A stretch of DNA of 64,000 bases from Olsenella_K sp050953285 (GTDB taxonomy: Bacteria > Actinomycetota > Coriobacteriia > Coriobacteriales > Atopobiaceae). Below are positions 36,851 to 46,216 of this stretch, one piece after another (position 1 is the first letter of the stretch; each line of letters begins with the position of its first letter). The stretch spans positions 868,001 through 932,000 of the forward strand of contig JBMNMK010000002.1 in the NCBI GenBank assembly GCA_050953285.1, read 5' to 3'. Made by a program: the position numbers and the translations under genes. Under the pieces are notes generated by a model, which did no database searches, was not told the DNA's origin, and saw nothing but the letters and a program-made list of their open reading frames with translations.

Positions 36851-37978
36851 CTACACCTCCAGGCCCACGTCTCCTAGGTTCTGTTCTACCCACTCGATGT
36901 TGTTAAAAACCACACGTTTGAGCTCTTCTGTTGAAGAAAAACGCTTGGACGCACGAATACGCTCGACAAAGACCACCTTGACCAGGCTGCTGTAGAGATC
37001 TCCTCGAAACCCAATGAGATTGGCTTCCAGAAATGCCGGGCGCGGCGCAGAAAATGTCGGCGGCGCCCCCACATTGACTGCCGCCGGCCATGCCTGGTCA
37101 TCCAGGACAAAATACGCCGCATAGACCCCCTCTTGCGGCAGCGCATCCAAGACATGTGACACCACATTTGCCGTGGGAAAACCAAACGCACGACCTTCTC
37201 CACGACCATGCTCCACGCGCCCCTTGATATAGTGCGCACGCCCCAAAAGTGCATTGGCAAGCTTGAGATCTCCCTGGGCAAGCAGGGCGCGGATACGCGT
37301 AGAAGAAATGACCTCACCCTCATATGGCAGAAGCTCATGCGAGAAGACCGTGAAGCCGTAGTGCTCACCTAACCTGGCCAGCTCTTCAGGCGTGCCTTCA
37401 CCACCTCGACCAAAGCTGAAGTTGGTACCCACATGGATAGCCACAGGCGCCAGCAGCGCGCACAGCTTATCGCGCACAAACTCCTCCATGCCCAGCTGTG
37501 CCAGCTTGCGAGTAAAAGTGAATCTCACCGTAGCATCCACACCTAAGGCGAGAAGACCCTGCGCACGCTCCTCTGAACCTAGAAGGCGTGAAGAGGGACG
37601 TGGACGTCCCAACACCTCTGCGGGATCCGGATCAAAACTCACCGCGATACAGGGCAAACCTTGGGAGTGGGCGTCTTCCACCGCGCGCTCTACCAGTTCA
37701 CGATGCCCCAGATGAAGTCCATCAAACGCCCCAATCACGAGCACGCAGGGGCGCTTGAGATCGTGGGGAATAAGCTCATAGCTGGTAAGAGATGCCCCCT
37801 CAAGAGAGATGGTTGGTGCATGAAAGGACTGCACAAGGGCATCGTTGATGAGCATTTGTGCAGCTCCCTCATCAAGCGGATACGCAGGATCCCACTGGGG
37901 TGCGCCTGTGCCAGCAGGGGTTTTAAGACGAGTATCTTCTGGCGCGCCGCCCGTTCTGTCCACCGTTGCGCCCATCAT
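36851..37978 (-). CDS. ribF: Bifunctional riboflavin kinase/FAD synthetase
   Basis: Phosphorylates riboflavin to FMN and adenylates FMN to FAD. The FAD synthetase domain has IGAFDGLHLGHRELV and SSTRIRALLAQGDL; the kinase domain has GRAFGFPTANVV and a typical end. The overlap of ATG 37978 with the truB stop (AAATGATGG) and a GGGGGTGAA site favour the 375-residue form, which carries about 70 extra residues ahead of the usual N-terminus. ATG 37855, with GGGAG upstream, would give a 334-residue protein of more usual length. Confidence 0.93.
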   Translation of the reverse strand: MMGATVDRTGGAPEDTRLKTPAGTGAPQWDPAYPLDEGAAQMLINDALVQSFHAPTISLEGASLTSYELIPHDLKRPCVLVIGAFDGLHLGHRELVERAVEDAHSQGLPCIAVSFDPDPAEVLGRPRPSSRLLGSEERAQGLLALGVDATVRFTFTRKLAQLGMEEFVRDKLCALLAPVAIHVGTNFSFGRGGEGTPEELARLGEHYGFTVFSHELLPYEGEVISSTRIRALLAQGDLKLANALLGRAHYIKGRVEHGRGEGRAFGFPTANVVSHVLDALPQEGVYAAYFVLDDQAWPAAVNVGAPPTFSAPRPAFLEANLIGFRGDLYSSLVKVVFVERIRASKRFSSTEELKRVVFNNIEWVEQNLGDVGLEV

Positions 37979-38943
37979 TTCACCCCCATGATTCCTTGAG
38001 GAAAATTGGTATCACACACAAGAGCGCTACCCTGGCGGCGCCAGATACCAAAAAGCTTTGCCTCATGCACCAGCGCTACCTTGCCGCCATCCTCAAGCTC
38101 AACCTCCACCTGAGCTTGAGCTCCCCCATTTCTTATGCTCAAGCCGAGCTTGAAGTGCTTTCCACACGCGGCATCTTGCAGCTCTTGAGCGGTCAGCTCC
38201 CGCACAGGGAGCTTGAGCACTGCCGTGGGATCCAGCGCATGTTCGGCAACGCTCGCAGCTGCCATATGATCCAGCTCTGTCATATCAAGACATGAGTTCA
38301 GCCGGATATCCCCTGAGGCCACCCGCTTGAGCCCCGTGAGATGGGCGCAGGTCTTCTGAGAGAGACCCAAATCTCTGGCAATGCTTCTGATGTAGGTTCC
38401 CTTGGAGACGCAGAAGGCGCAGACCCAGATAAGCGAGCCATCCTCATTCACATCAATGGAGAGGATCTCTGCGCTCAAGATATTGATAGAGCGCGCGGCA
38501 AGCTCAACGGTTTCTCCAGCCCGGGCACGCGCATATGCACGCTTTCCATCCACCGAGATAGCGGAGAATGCAGGCGGTATCTGCTCTTGCGGACCAACTA
38601 TCCCTTTCATCACCTGGGTGGCATAGGCACTATCACGCAGGCGAGAAGGGACTGGCGCTTGGGCTATGACCTCCCCTTCCGCATCATCGGTCGAGGTCTG
38701 GGCACCAAAGCAAATGGTTGCAACATAGGACTTCTGCTCTTGGGTGATGAGCCCCATGAGGCGCGTTGCCTGGCCGATGCCGCACACCATCACGCCTGAC
38801 GCCAACGGGTCAAGTGTGCCCGCATGCCCCACGCGCTTCTCGCCCATCACACGTCGGATATGGGAAACGACATCATGGCTGGTTATACCTACGGGCTTAT
38901 CGACCGCAAGCAAGAAATTGAATCCGCTGGAGCCGCGTTTCAC
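37975..38943 (-). CDS. truB: tRNA pseudouridine-55 synthase
   Basis: Makes pseudouridine 55 in the T loop of tRNA. The 322-residue protein has DKPVGITSHDVVSHIRR, the catalytic Asp in VGHAGTLDPLASGVM and the SKGTYIRSIARDLG segment. Start GTG 38943 overlaps the nrnA stop by 4 nt (GTGA). Part of the infB block. Confidence 0.95.
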   Translation of the reverse strand: MKRGSSGFNFLLAVDKPVGITSHDVVSHIRRVMGEKRVGHAGTLDPLASGVMVCGIGQATRLMGLITQEQKSYVATICFGAQTSTDDAEGEVIAQAPVPSRLRDSAYATQVMKGIVGPQEQIPPAFSAISVDGKRAYARARAGETVELAARSINILSAEILSIDVNEDGSLIWVCAFCVSKGTYIRSIARDLGLSQKTCAHLTGLKRVASGDIRLNSCLDMTELDHMAAASVAEHALDPTAVLKLPVRELTAQELQDAACGKHFKLGLSIRNGGAQAQVEVELEDGGKVALVHEAKLFGIWRRQGSALVCDTNFPQGIMGVK

Positions 38944-40007
38944 GAGATCTCTACCTCCGGCTCACCTTTATCCTCATAGAAAGCCGTCAGCAGAGGCAGC
39001 ACCCGTGAAAGCGCCTGGTCAATATCTCCTGTGAAGCTGAATCCTGCAGCCGCCTTATGGCCACCGCCTCCCAGCTCACGCGCGACAGAAGAGACGTCGA
39101 TCTCGCCTTTTGACCTGAGATTTCCGCGCACTTTTCCTCCGGGAACCTCTTTGAGAAACAGCGCAATCTCTGATCCTTCAACACTACGCACATCATCAAT
39201 TAAACCGTCTGACTCATCAAGATCTGCGCCGGTACGCTCAAAATCGTTTGCCGTGGCATAGCTATAGGCAATTCTGCCCTTGGAAAAGGTCACAATGCGC
39301 CCCAAAACCAAAGCCTCAAGGTGAAGGTACTGTAGACGGAAGCTCTGGTAGACATTGAGGGATACGCGAGCAGGACTTGCGCCCGCCTCCACCAGGTGAC
39401 TTGCAACGTTAAAAGCCTCACTGTCGGCATTTTGGTACTGGAAACGGCCCGTGTCGGTAGTGATGGCGCAGTAGAGGCAGTCGGCAATATCGGGTGTGAT
39501 ATCCACCCCTATGAAGTCGGCAAACTCGGAGATGATAACCCCTGTTGCCGCCGCGCCCGCACGGATCACCCGTGCGTCTCCAAAGGGTTTCTCGCACGGA
39601 TGATGGTCAAAGATAGCCACATGGCGCGCTCTATCACACACGGCCTCCGCATGGCTCAGCCGTGGCTTCACGGAAAGGTCTACCAAAATGAAGAGATCCG
39701 GTACCAAGGTATAGTCACTCGGACGCACGAAGGCATCGGCACCAGGCAAGAAGCGGTAGATGCGCGGAATCTCTGCATCGTCTGCCAAAAGATTGGTGAC
39801 CGAGACCTTGGGCCACTTGCGCCTGATGATTTCTGCCAGCGCCAAGCCGGAGCCCAACGCGTCCCCATCGGGTGAGGTATGCGCACAGATCACCAGCTCA
39901 TGGGCGTTCTCAATCAACTGTGCTATAGCTTCAAACCCACGTTCTTGCTCCTGGCACACGGCCTCATCGGAGTTCAGTCGGCAGGCATGCTGTGTCATTA
40001 CGTTCAT
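38940..40007 (-). CDS. nrnA: DHH-family phosphoesterase (NrnA: nanoRNase/pAp phosphatase)
   Basis: NrnA degrades very short RNAs and 3'-phosphoadenosine 5'-phosphate. The 355-residue protein contains HTSPDGDALGSGLAL, a later LVDLS, the DHH motif in AIFDHHPCEKPFG and the DHHA1 motif GGGGHKAAAGF. All metal ligands appear present. The start ATG 40007 has GAGGACAG; the longer frame to 40049 overlaps rbfA and is not needed. The place between rbfA and truB is usual. Confidence 0.93.
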   Translation of the reverse strand: MNVMTQHACRLNSDEAVCQEQERGFEAIAQLIENAHELVICAHTSPDGDALGSGLALAEIIRRKWPKVSVTNLLADDAEIPRIYRFLPGADAFVRPSDYTLVPDLFILVDLSVKPRLSHAEAVCDRARHVAIFDHHPCEKPFGDARVIRAGAAATGVIISEFADFIGVDITPDIADCLYCAITTDTGRFQYQNADSEAFNVASHLVEAGASPARVSLNVYQSFRLQYLHLEALVLGRIVTFSKGRIAYSYATANDFERTGADLDESDGLIDDVRSVEGSEIALFLKEVPGGKVRGNLRSKGEIDVSSVARELGGGGHKAAAGFSFTGDIDQALSRVLPLLTAFYEDKGEPEVEIS

Positions 40008-40042
40008 AATCTGTCCTCGCTCTGGACTTGAAGACCAGGTTA

Positions 40043-40456
40043 TTAGCAACCATCCTCGCCCAGATGGGATTTGTCCTCCGCAATGGGATAGCCAAACTCA
40101 TCCTTTTCCACCTCTAAGGTGCTGGGCACATTTTCCAGCGCACGAGATATGCGCTCCGCCTCATCCACCGTGGTGTCTATCTCAAAGATGAGCTCAGGCG
40201 TCACGCGCCACCCGAGCGCGCGACCAAGGACAGAACGGATCCTGCCCTTGGCGCGCTCGAGTGCACGTGAAACTTCCTCATAGCGCTCGCTCTCACAGCT
40301 GATATAAGCCTTGAGCACGGATTTATCCACCGAGACCTCAACGCCTGTCAGCGTGACCAGCGTGAGCTCAGGGTCTTGAATCTCAAAGAGAAGAATGCTT
40401 GCCAACTTCTCTCGTGCCTGCTCATTTATCCTGCGAGAATTGCGATTCTGCTTCAT
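40043..40456 (-). CDS. rbfA: Ribosome-binding factor A
   Basis: A 137-residue RbfA, needed for late 30S maturation and cold growth. The KH-like domain starts MKQNRNSRRINEQAREKLAS and includes DPELTLVTLTGVEVSVDKS and the helical ALERAKGRIRSVLGRALGWRVTPEL. It is 8 bases after infB, with which it is surely cotranscribed. Confidence 0.92.
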   Translation of the reverse strand: MKQNRNSRRINEQAREKLASILLFEIQDPELTLVTLTGVEVSVDKSVLKAYISCESERYEEVSRALERAKGRIRSVLGRALGWRVTPELIFEIDTTVDEAERISRALENVPSTLEVEKDEFGYPIAEDKSHLGEDGC

Positions 40457-40464
40457 ATCTAACC

Positions 40465-43167
40465 TTACTCAGTTCTGGCGACCTGCTCGATCCTGTAGGA
40501 CTCAATAACATCGTTCACGTGGATGTCCTGGAAGTTCTCCAAGCCAATGCCGCACTCAAAGCCAGCCTTCACGCTCTTCACGTCGTCCTTAAAGCGCCTG
40601 AGCGATGCAATCTTGCCCTCGTAAACCACAATGCCATCGCGTACAAGCCTGCAGAGGTCATCACGGGTGACCTCGCCTTCTTGCACCATACAACCCGCTG
40701 CCATACCAACCTTGGGCACCTTGAAGGTGTTTCTCACCTCAATGGTAGCCGTCTGGACTTCCTGCTCGGTCGGCTTCAGCATGCCAATACGGGCAGCGTC
40801 GATATCCTCGATAGCCTTATAGATGACCGAGTAGGTACGGATCTCCACCCCATCATGCTCTGCGGCAGCGCGTGCCTTAGCCTCAGGTCTCACGCCAAAG
40901 CCAATGATGATGGCATTGGAGGCGTCTGCCAAGATAACGTCAGTCTCTGAAATGGCACCCACCGCAGAGTGGATCACGTTGATCCTTACCTCAGACTGAT
41001 CCATCTTATTGAGAGAGTCTACCAGTGCCTCAATAGAGCCTTGGACATCTGCCTTGATGATGAGGTTAAGCTCCTTGACCTCTTTGTCTTCCATGGTGGC
41101 AAAGAGATTTTCAAGGGTGACATGCTTGACCTTGTTCTGCTCTTCAATACGCGCCTTGAGCGAGCGGGATTCTGCCAGCTCACGTGCATCACGGTCATCA
41201 GTAAATACACGGAACTCATCTCCTGCCATAGGAACGCTTGAGAGGCCCAAGATCTCAACAGGATCTGATGGCTTGGCTTCCTTCACACTTTGGCCCTTGG
41301 GGTTGAGCATAGCGCGTACGTGACCATAGCTCATGCCTGCCACAACAGCATCTCCAACGTGGAGCGTGCCACGGTTGACCAGGACCGTCGCTACCGAGCC
41401 GCGGCCGCGGTCAAGCTTTGCCTCAAGCACATAACCTGATGCAAAGGTGTCCGGGTTGGCCTTCAGCTCAAGTACCTCTGCCTGCAAGAGAACAGATTCA
41501 AGCAGATTGTCTATACCCAAGTGCTTCTTGGCAGAGATGTCACAGAACATGTTCTCTCCGCCCCACTCTTCTGGGATAACGCCGTACTCGGTGAGCTCTT
41601 GGCGCACACGCTGGGGGTCAGCACCGGGCTTATCAATCTTGTTGACCGCAACGATGATGGGTACATTGGCAGCCTTTGCGTGGTTGATAGACTCAATGGT
41701 CTGAGGCATCACGCCGTCGTCTGCAGCAACAATCAAGATAACGATATCGGTTACCTTAGCACCGCGTGCACGCATAGCCGTAAAGGTCTCATGACCAGGC
41801 GTATCAATGAAGGTAATGACCTTGCCATTGATGGTGACCTGCGAAGCGCCAATGGCCTGCGTGATGCCGCCGGCCTCACCTTCTGCTACGCCGGTGTGAC
41901 GGATAGCATCAAGCAGCGAGGTCTTGCCGTGGTCGACGTGGCCCATCACCGTCACCACCGGGGCGCGCGGTTTCAAGTCCTTAGGATCATCGTAGAAGGA
42001 GAAGGAGTTCTCCTCCTCTTTGGTCATGATCTTGATGTCGCGGTTTAGGTCCTCGGCGATAAGTTCAATGAGGTCGTCAGACATGCTCTGAGTCATGGTG
42101 AGCGGAGAGCCCAGCAAGAACAGGCGCTTCACGATGTCATTTGCTGGCACGTCCAAGAGCTCTGCGAGTTCAGCTACGGTAGAGCCCTGCGGCACCTTGA
42201 TGGTATCAAGCTGAGAAATGTCCTGGTCATTGGCCAAGGCTTTCTCAATACGTGCCTCTTGCTCCGCCTCTGCTTGCTGCTTCTTGCGGCGCTCTTTGCG
42301 CTTGCGGCGCCTGCCGCCGGACTCCTCATTGGCCTCACGCACGGCCTCACGCGCATCTGCTAAAACACGCTCACGGTTATAGGCTTCCGCCTCGCGCGCC
42401 ATCCTGCTATAGCGATCCTCATCATCGCCACCGCGCCTGGAGTTCTTGCGGCCATGGCCGTGACCGTGACCTTTGCCTTCACTTCCCATGTCCATATCAC
42501 GGGAGCGATCCTCATGACCCTTGCGGCCGCGCGGTCTCTCATCTTCTACCTCGAGCTCTTCTTGCGAAGGAGCCGGTGCGGTCTTCTTAGACTTGCGCTT
42601 AGCTGTCGCATCCTTAGGCTCTGAAGCCTTCTTCTCAGGCTTCTTTTCTGCCTGCTTCTTCTCTGCCTTTTCCTCCTCACGCTCCTTCATGAGCTTGTCC
42701 TGCTGAGCAATTTGCTCAAGCAGGCTGGAGAAGGACGGGACAGACTTGGGTGCGTTATCCTTCACGCGGTTGCGCTCAGCCTCTTCTTTAGCCTTAGCCT
42801 CAGCCTGAGCTTTTTCCTCCTCGGCCTTCTTGCGAGCAGCCTCAGCGGCAGCGCGCTTGCGCTCCTCAGCTGCGCGTTCTGCCTCACGGCGCTTCTCGGC
42901 CTCTTGACGCTCAGCTTCAGCCTTAGCTTTTGCCTCAGCTTCCGCTTGAGCTTGAGCCTCTTCCTCTGCCTTCTTCTGCGCCTCAATCTCCTTGGCACGC
43001 TCCTCCAAGATGGGCTGGAGCTTCTTTCTCACAATGGAGACATAGGCATCCTCAAGGCTTGAGGAGACAGACTTTACGGGTATTTTCATTTCTTGGAGAT
43101 GCCCGAGCAACTCCTTGCTACTCATGCCATATTCTTTGGCAAGATCATGAATGCGAGTTTTGGCCAT
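40465..43167 (-). CDS. infB: Translation initiation factor IF-2
   Basis: IF-2 brings fMet-tRNA to the 30S subunit. The 900-residue protein has one IF2_N domain (MAKTRIHDLAKEYGMSSKEL), a very long charged region (about 60-300) of E/A/K/R repeats likely to form a single alpha helix or coiled coil and then R/G/K-rich sequence, a second IF2_N-like segment near 330, and the GTPase domain with G1 GHVDHGKTSLLDAI, DTPGHETFTAMRARG and NKIDKPGAD, followed by domains II-IV. No copy of the dispersed motif occurs in this gene. Confidence 0.97.
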   Translation of the reverse strand: MAKTRIHDLAKEYGMSSKELLGHLQEMKIPVKSVSSSLEDAYVSIVRKKLQPILEERAKEIEAQKKAEEEAQAQAEAEAKAKAEAERQEAEKRREAERAAEERKRAAAEAARKKAEEEKAQAEAKAKEEAERNRVKDNAPKSVPSFSSLLEQIAQQDKLMKEREEEKAEKKQAEKKPEKKASEPKDATAKRKSKKTAPAPSQEELEVEDERPRGRKGHEDRSRDMDMGSEGKGHGHGHGRKNSRRGGDDEDRYSRMAREAEAYNRERVLADAREAVREANEESGGRRRKRKERRKKQQAEAEQEARIEKALANDQDISQLDTIKVPQGSTVAELAELLDVPANDIVKRLFLLGSPLTMTQSMSDDLIELIAEDLNRDIKIMTKEEENSFSFYDDPKDLKPRAPVVTVMGHVDHGKTSLLDAIRHTGVAEGEAGGITQAIGASQVTINGKVITFIDTPGHETFTAMRARGAKVTDIVILIVAADDGVMPQTIESINHAKAANVPIIVAVNKIDKPGADPQRVRQELTEYGVIPEEWGGENMFCDISAKKHLGIDNLLESVLLQAEVLELKANPDTFASGYVLEAKLDRGRGSVATVLVNRGTLHVGDAVVAGMSYGHVRAMLNPKGQSVKEAKPSDPVEILGLSSVPMAGDEFRVFTDDRDARELAESRSLKARIEEQNKVKHVTLENLFATMEDKEVKELNLIIKADVQGSIEALVDSLNKMDQSEVRINVIHSAVGAISETDVILADASNAIIIGFGVRPEAKARAAAEHDGVEIRTYSVIYKAIEDIDAARIGMLKPTEQEVQTATIEVRNTFKVPKVGMAAGCMVQEGEVTRDDLCRLVRDGIVVYEGKIASLRRFKDDVKSVKAGFECGIGLENFQDIHVNDVIESYRIEQVARTE

Positions 43168-43210
43168 GTAAACAACCTTCCTCTGAGATGGACGCGGGCG
43201 TTGTCTAGAC

Positions 43211-44470
43211 CTAGATCAAAGAATCAGGGTCGTCTGTGACCTCATCCAGATCAAGTCCAACGAGCTTCTCGTGGATACCGCAGTACTTAGAACCGGGGCG
43301 TGCCATATTTCGACACTGAATGCCGGTAGGTCCTGTGTACTCACAACAGTGGCCATCAGGGTCTTCCATATCAAACAGATCATCTTCTGTGCGCTGAGGC
43401 AAGTCACGCAGGATGTCTTTTGCCAGCGTCTCATTCTTGATATCAATGTGATAGCCGGTCAGACGCGCTGCCAGACGCGCGTTCTGGCCCTCCTTACCAA
43501 TGGCCAAGGAGAGCTGGTCGTCCGGCACGATCACCGTGGCATGGTTGTCCTGCTCATCTACCAATACGCGAGAAACGCGTGCAGGTGAGAGAGCATTGGC
43601 AACGCAGCGGCTGGGATCATCGCTCCACAGAACCACGTCCACGCGCTCACCGCGCAGCTCTGACACGACCGTTCTCACGCGGCTGCCCTTGGGACCCACG
43701 CAGGCGCCCACCGGATCTAAGTGGTCATCCACAGAAGAGACAGCAACCTTGGAGCGAATACCCGGCTCACGAGCAACAGAGCGAACCTCAACAATGCCGT
43801 CGTAGACCTCAGGCACCTCGAGCTCAAAGAGCCTCTTCAGGAGATCAGGGTGCGTACGAGAGATCACAATAGGTGGCCTCTGGCGCTCACCACGGACAGG
43901 TGGCTGCGTGCTATTGGGGTCTCTGACCTCCACAATAACAGCCTTTAAGTGCTGGTTGTGAACATAGTGCTCACCAACGGGGCGCTCGTTGCGCTCGTCG
44001 GGATAGCGCTTGAGATCAAAGTGCGGAAGCTCTGCCTCAACGCCTTCACGAATCTTCACAATGGTGAAGTCAGGCGTCGACTGCAAAACCGTACCGGTGA
44101 TGATGTCACCGACGCGGTGGCTGAACTCCTCATAGATCTGCTGACGCGCCGCATTTCTCACCAGCGCGTTGATCTCTGCCTTGGCATGCTGCGCCGCAAT
44201 ACGGCTGGTACCCTTGGGCGTCACGTCCTGCTCGTCAAACTCGGTGTATTCACCGGTCTCCTCATCAAAAGAGTCCTCACGTGGGATGAGCTTGTAGACG
44301 TAGACCTTGCCGGTTGCACGGTCAATGGTGACCTTTGCTCCGTAATCTAGGTGCAAGACCTCCGCATAGCTCTTGGCCAAAGACTGCTCCAAGCGGTCGA
44401 GCAAGAAGAGCTCGTCAATATGCTTTTCCTGGCACAGCGCCATGAGCGCTTCCATCATCTCAGATGCCAT
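43211..44470 (-). CDS. nusA: Transcription factor NusA with a Cys/His-rich tail
   Basis: NusA binds RNA polymerase and controls pausing, termination and antitermination. The start ATG 44470 (MASEMMEALMALCQ) has AAAGG. N-terminal polymerase-binding domain (1-130), S1 (RVGDIITGTVLQ), KH1 and KH2 (VGACVGPKGSRVRTV ... LAIGKEGQNARLAARL) are standard. The last 55 residues are unusual: an acidic piece followed by CCEYTGPTGIQC and PGSKYCGIHE, a Cx(n)CxnCxxH arrangement that could bind zinc. The ylxR gene that usually separates nusA and infB is absent; the next gene is infB after 43 bases. Confidence 0.94.
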   Translation of the reverse strand: MASEMMEALMALCQEKHIDELFLLDRLEQSLAKSYAEVLHLDYGAKVTIDRATGKVYVYKLIPREDSFDEETGEYTEFDEQDVTPKGTSRIAAQHAKAEINALVRNAARQQIYEEFSHRVGDIITGTVLQSTPDFTIVKIREGVEAELPHFDLKRYPDERNERPVGEHYVHNQHLKAVIVEVRDPNSTQPPVRGERQRPPIVISRTHPDLLKRLFELEVPEVYDGIVEVRSVAREPGIRSKVAVSSVDDHLDPVGACVGPKGSRVRTVVSELRGERVDVVLWSDDPSRCVANALSPARVSRVLVDEQDNHATVIVPDDQLSLAIGKEGQNARLAARLTGYHIDIKNETLAKDILRDLPQRTEDDLFDMEDPDGHCCEYTGPTGIQCRNMARPGSKYCGIHEKLVGLDLDEVTDDPDSLI

Positions 44471-44484
44471 TTTCAAAACCTTTC

Positions 44485-45030
44485 TTATTTAGGTGTCGTG
44501 CCTGACTTCTTGTTGGACTTCTTGCCCGGCTTGGGTTTGTCCAGCTCAAAGTCCGGCTTGAGGGTGCAGGAGGCAATTTCATCCAGATCAAAGCTCAGCT
44601 CTTCTGCTGCGCCCTCATCACTCTCTATCACCACGCGACCATCCTCAAGGCCACGCAACAGACCGCTAAAGCGCCGTCTACCCTCAGAAGCACGCGTTTT
44701 TATCGCCACATGAGAACCCGCAAAGCGCTCAAAATCATGCGCACGCCTCAGCGGGCGAGAAAGACCTGGTGAAGAAACCTCCAGCGTGAAGTTGGAGTCA
44801 ACAGGATCCAGCTCATCTATCAGTTCAGAGATCCACCCGGTCTCCTGCGTCACCTCATCCAGCGTAATGGTGCCCGCCGTCTCATCTGCATGATCAATCC
44901 TCACGCGAACCGTCGGTGCGCTCATGGTACCCACAACCTCCACGCTCACAATGTCTATAGCGTGGGCCTCTGCCTCCTCTTCAAGACGAGCCAGAATACG
45001 CGCGGCCAATGCGTCCATAGCTGTGGACAT
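44485..45030 (-). CDS. rimP: Ribosome maturation factor RimP
   Basis: A 181-residue RimP, first gene of the rimP-nusA-infB operon, needed for 30S assembly. The N-terminal domain includes RVRIDHADETAGTITLDEVTQ-like sequence (too long to quote in full) and LEVSSPGLSRPLRRAHDFERFAG, the family signature; the Sm-like C-terminal domain follows and the tail is Lys-rich. The start ATG 45030 follows GGGGAGGTAC; the frame to 45072 has no ribosome site. A 13-bp hairpin without a T-run lies upstream at 45078-45113. Confidence 0.93.
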   Translation of the reverse strand: MSTAMDALAARILARLEEEAEAHAIDIVSVEVVGTMSAPTVRVRIDHADETAGTITLDEVTQETGWISELIDELDPVDSNFTLEVSSPGLSRPLRRAHDFERFAGSHVAIKTRASEGRRRFSGLLRGLEDGRVVIESDEGAAEELSFDLDEIASCTLKPDFELDKPKPGKKSNKKSGTTPK

Positions 45031-45077
45031 AACCGTACCTCCCCTCAGGGATGCCACAACATCCCGTTTCATATAGA

Positions 45078-45113
45078 AAGGAAGCGGGGCAAAAAGATCA
45101 CCCCACTTCCTTG
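45078..45113 (-). promoter_or_regulatory. Hairpin in the rimP leader
   Basis: GGAAG-C-GGGG pairs with CCCC-A-CTTCC around a 12-nt loop in the 170-base spacer between rimP and the divergent lysR gene. No T-run follows on either strand, so it is not a clear terminator. Its role is unknown. Confidence 0.4.
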
Positions 45114-45198
45114 CGACTTAACACATGATCTGAGCTATTGTAACATGGATACACACTGCGTCAAGCGCATATGAAGGTTTAGCGAGAAGGGAAGACTC

Positions 45199-46122
45199 AT
45201 GACGCTCAGACAATTGCGCTATCTCATTGCCGTGGCTGAGCGAGGCTCCATCAATGCTGCTGCGCAAGATCTCTACACCACCCAATCCAACCTCTCCACC
45301 TCCATCCATGAGCTGGAATCTGAGCTGGGTATCACCATATTTGTTCGCACCAACCGCGGCGTCACGCTCACCGCAGAAGGAACCGAGCTTCTCGGATACG
45401 CACGTCAGGTCATCGAGCAAGTTGACATGCTGGAGACGCACTATCACGACAATGGCACCAACGCGCTCAGGCTGTCAGTCTCGACCCAGCACTATGCCTT
45501 CAGCGTGCAGGCCTTTATCCGCCTTCTGGAATCCTGCGATGCCCAAAAGTATGACCTCACCATGAGAGAGACCTCCACCGGGCAGATCATCAGCGATGTG
45601 GCTAGTTTTAGAAGTGAAATTGGCATCCTCTACCTGGACTCGTACAACTCCCATGTGCTTACCAAGGCCTTTGAGGACGCGCGCCTACACTTTGAACCGC
45701 TCTTTGAGGCGCCCGTACATGTCTTTGTAGGAGAGTCTCATCCGCTGGCAAAAAAGAAGCTCATCGAGCCAGAAGATCTTGAGAATTTACCGCGCTATTC
45801 CTTTGAGCAGGGGCGTGAAAACTCCTTCTATTACTCCGAAGAGCCGCTCAGCTATCTACCGCATGCAAGAAATATCCGCATTTCAGATAGAAGCACGCTC
45901 ACCAACCTGCTGGTTCACCATCGCGGCTACACCCTTTCAACAGGTGTTCTTACGCTTGAGATGCAGCAAGGCATCGTGTCGGTGCCGCTTAACACCACAA
46001 AGACCATGAGCGTCGGCTATTTGATCCACCGCGAGCGCAAGCCCTCTGATCTGCTTCTGCAATACATCGACGAGCTCAAGCGTTGCATCCGCAAAAATCC
46101 CACCATCAAGCCCGCATCCTAG
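45199..46122 (+). CDS. LysR-type transcriptional regulator
   Basis: A 307-residue LTTR with an N-terminal helix-turn-helix (RQLRYLIAVAERGSINAAAQ, TTQSNLSTSIHELESELG) and a periplasmic-binding-like effector domain. Ligand unknown. It is on the plus strand, facing the nine-gene minus-strand unit whose 3' end is at 46217, and is divergent from rimP. Its target may be its own promoter or a gene outside the window. ATG with GAAGGGAAG. Confidence 0.9.
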   Translation: MTLRQLRYLIAVAERGSINAAAQDLYTTQSNLSTSIHELESELGITIFVRTNRGVTLTAEGTELLGYARQVIEQVDMLETHYHDNGTNALRLSVSTQHYAFSVQAFIRLLESCDAQKYDLTMRETSTGQIISDVASFRSEIGILYLDSYNSHVLTKAFEDARLHFEPLFEAPVHVFVGESHPLAKKKLIEPEDLENLPRYSFEQGRENSFYYSEEPLSYLPHARNIRISDRSTLTNLLVHHRGYTLSTGVLTLEMQQGIVSVPLNTTKTMSVGYLIHRERKPSDLLLQYIDELKRCIRKNPTIKPAS

Positions 46123-46132
46123 CAGTGCAAAG

Positions 46133-46209
46133 AGCACGTCCGCCAGCACCGGCGGCAAACAGCACGTCCGCAAGCACCGGCGGCAGCAGCACGTTCGGCA
46201 GCAGCAGCA
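46133..46209. repeat. Tandem ~28-bp repeats between converging genes
   Basis: AGCACGTCCGC(C/A)AGCACCGGCGG repeats at 46133 and 46161, with a shorter copy at 46188. They fill the 94-base spacer between the 3' ends of the lysR gene and the nucleoside hydrolase gene. I see no terminator there. Confidence 0.7.
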
Positions 46210-46216
46210 ACCCTCG

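Noticed and set aside
45078..45113. Rho-independent terminator before rimP
   Set aside because: The stem is good but no T-run follows on either strand, and no gene ends there.
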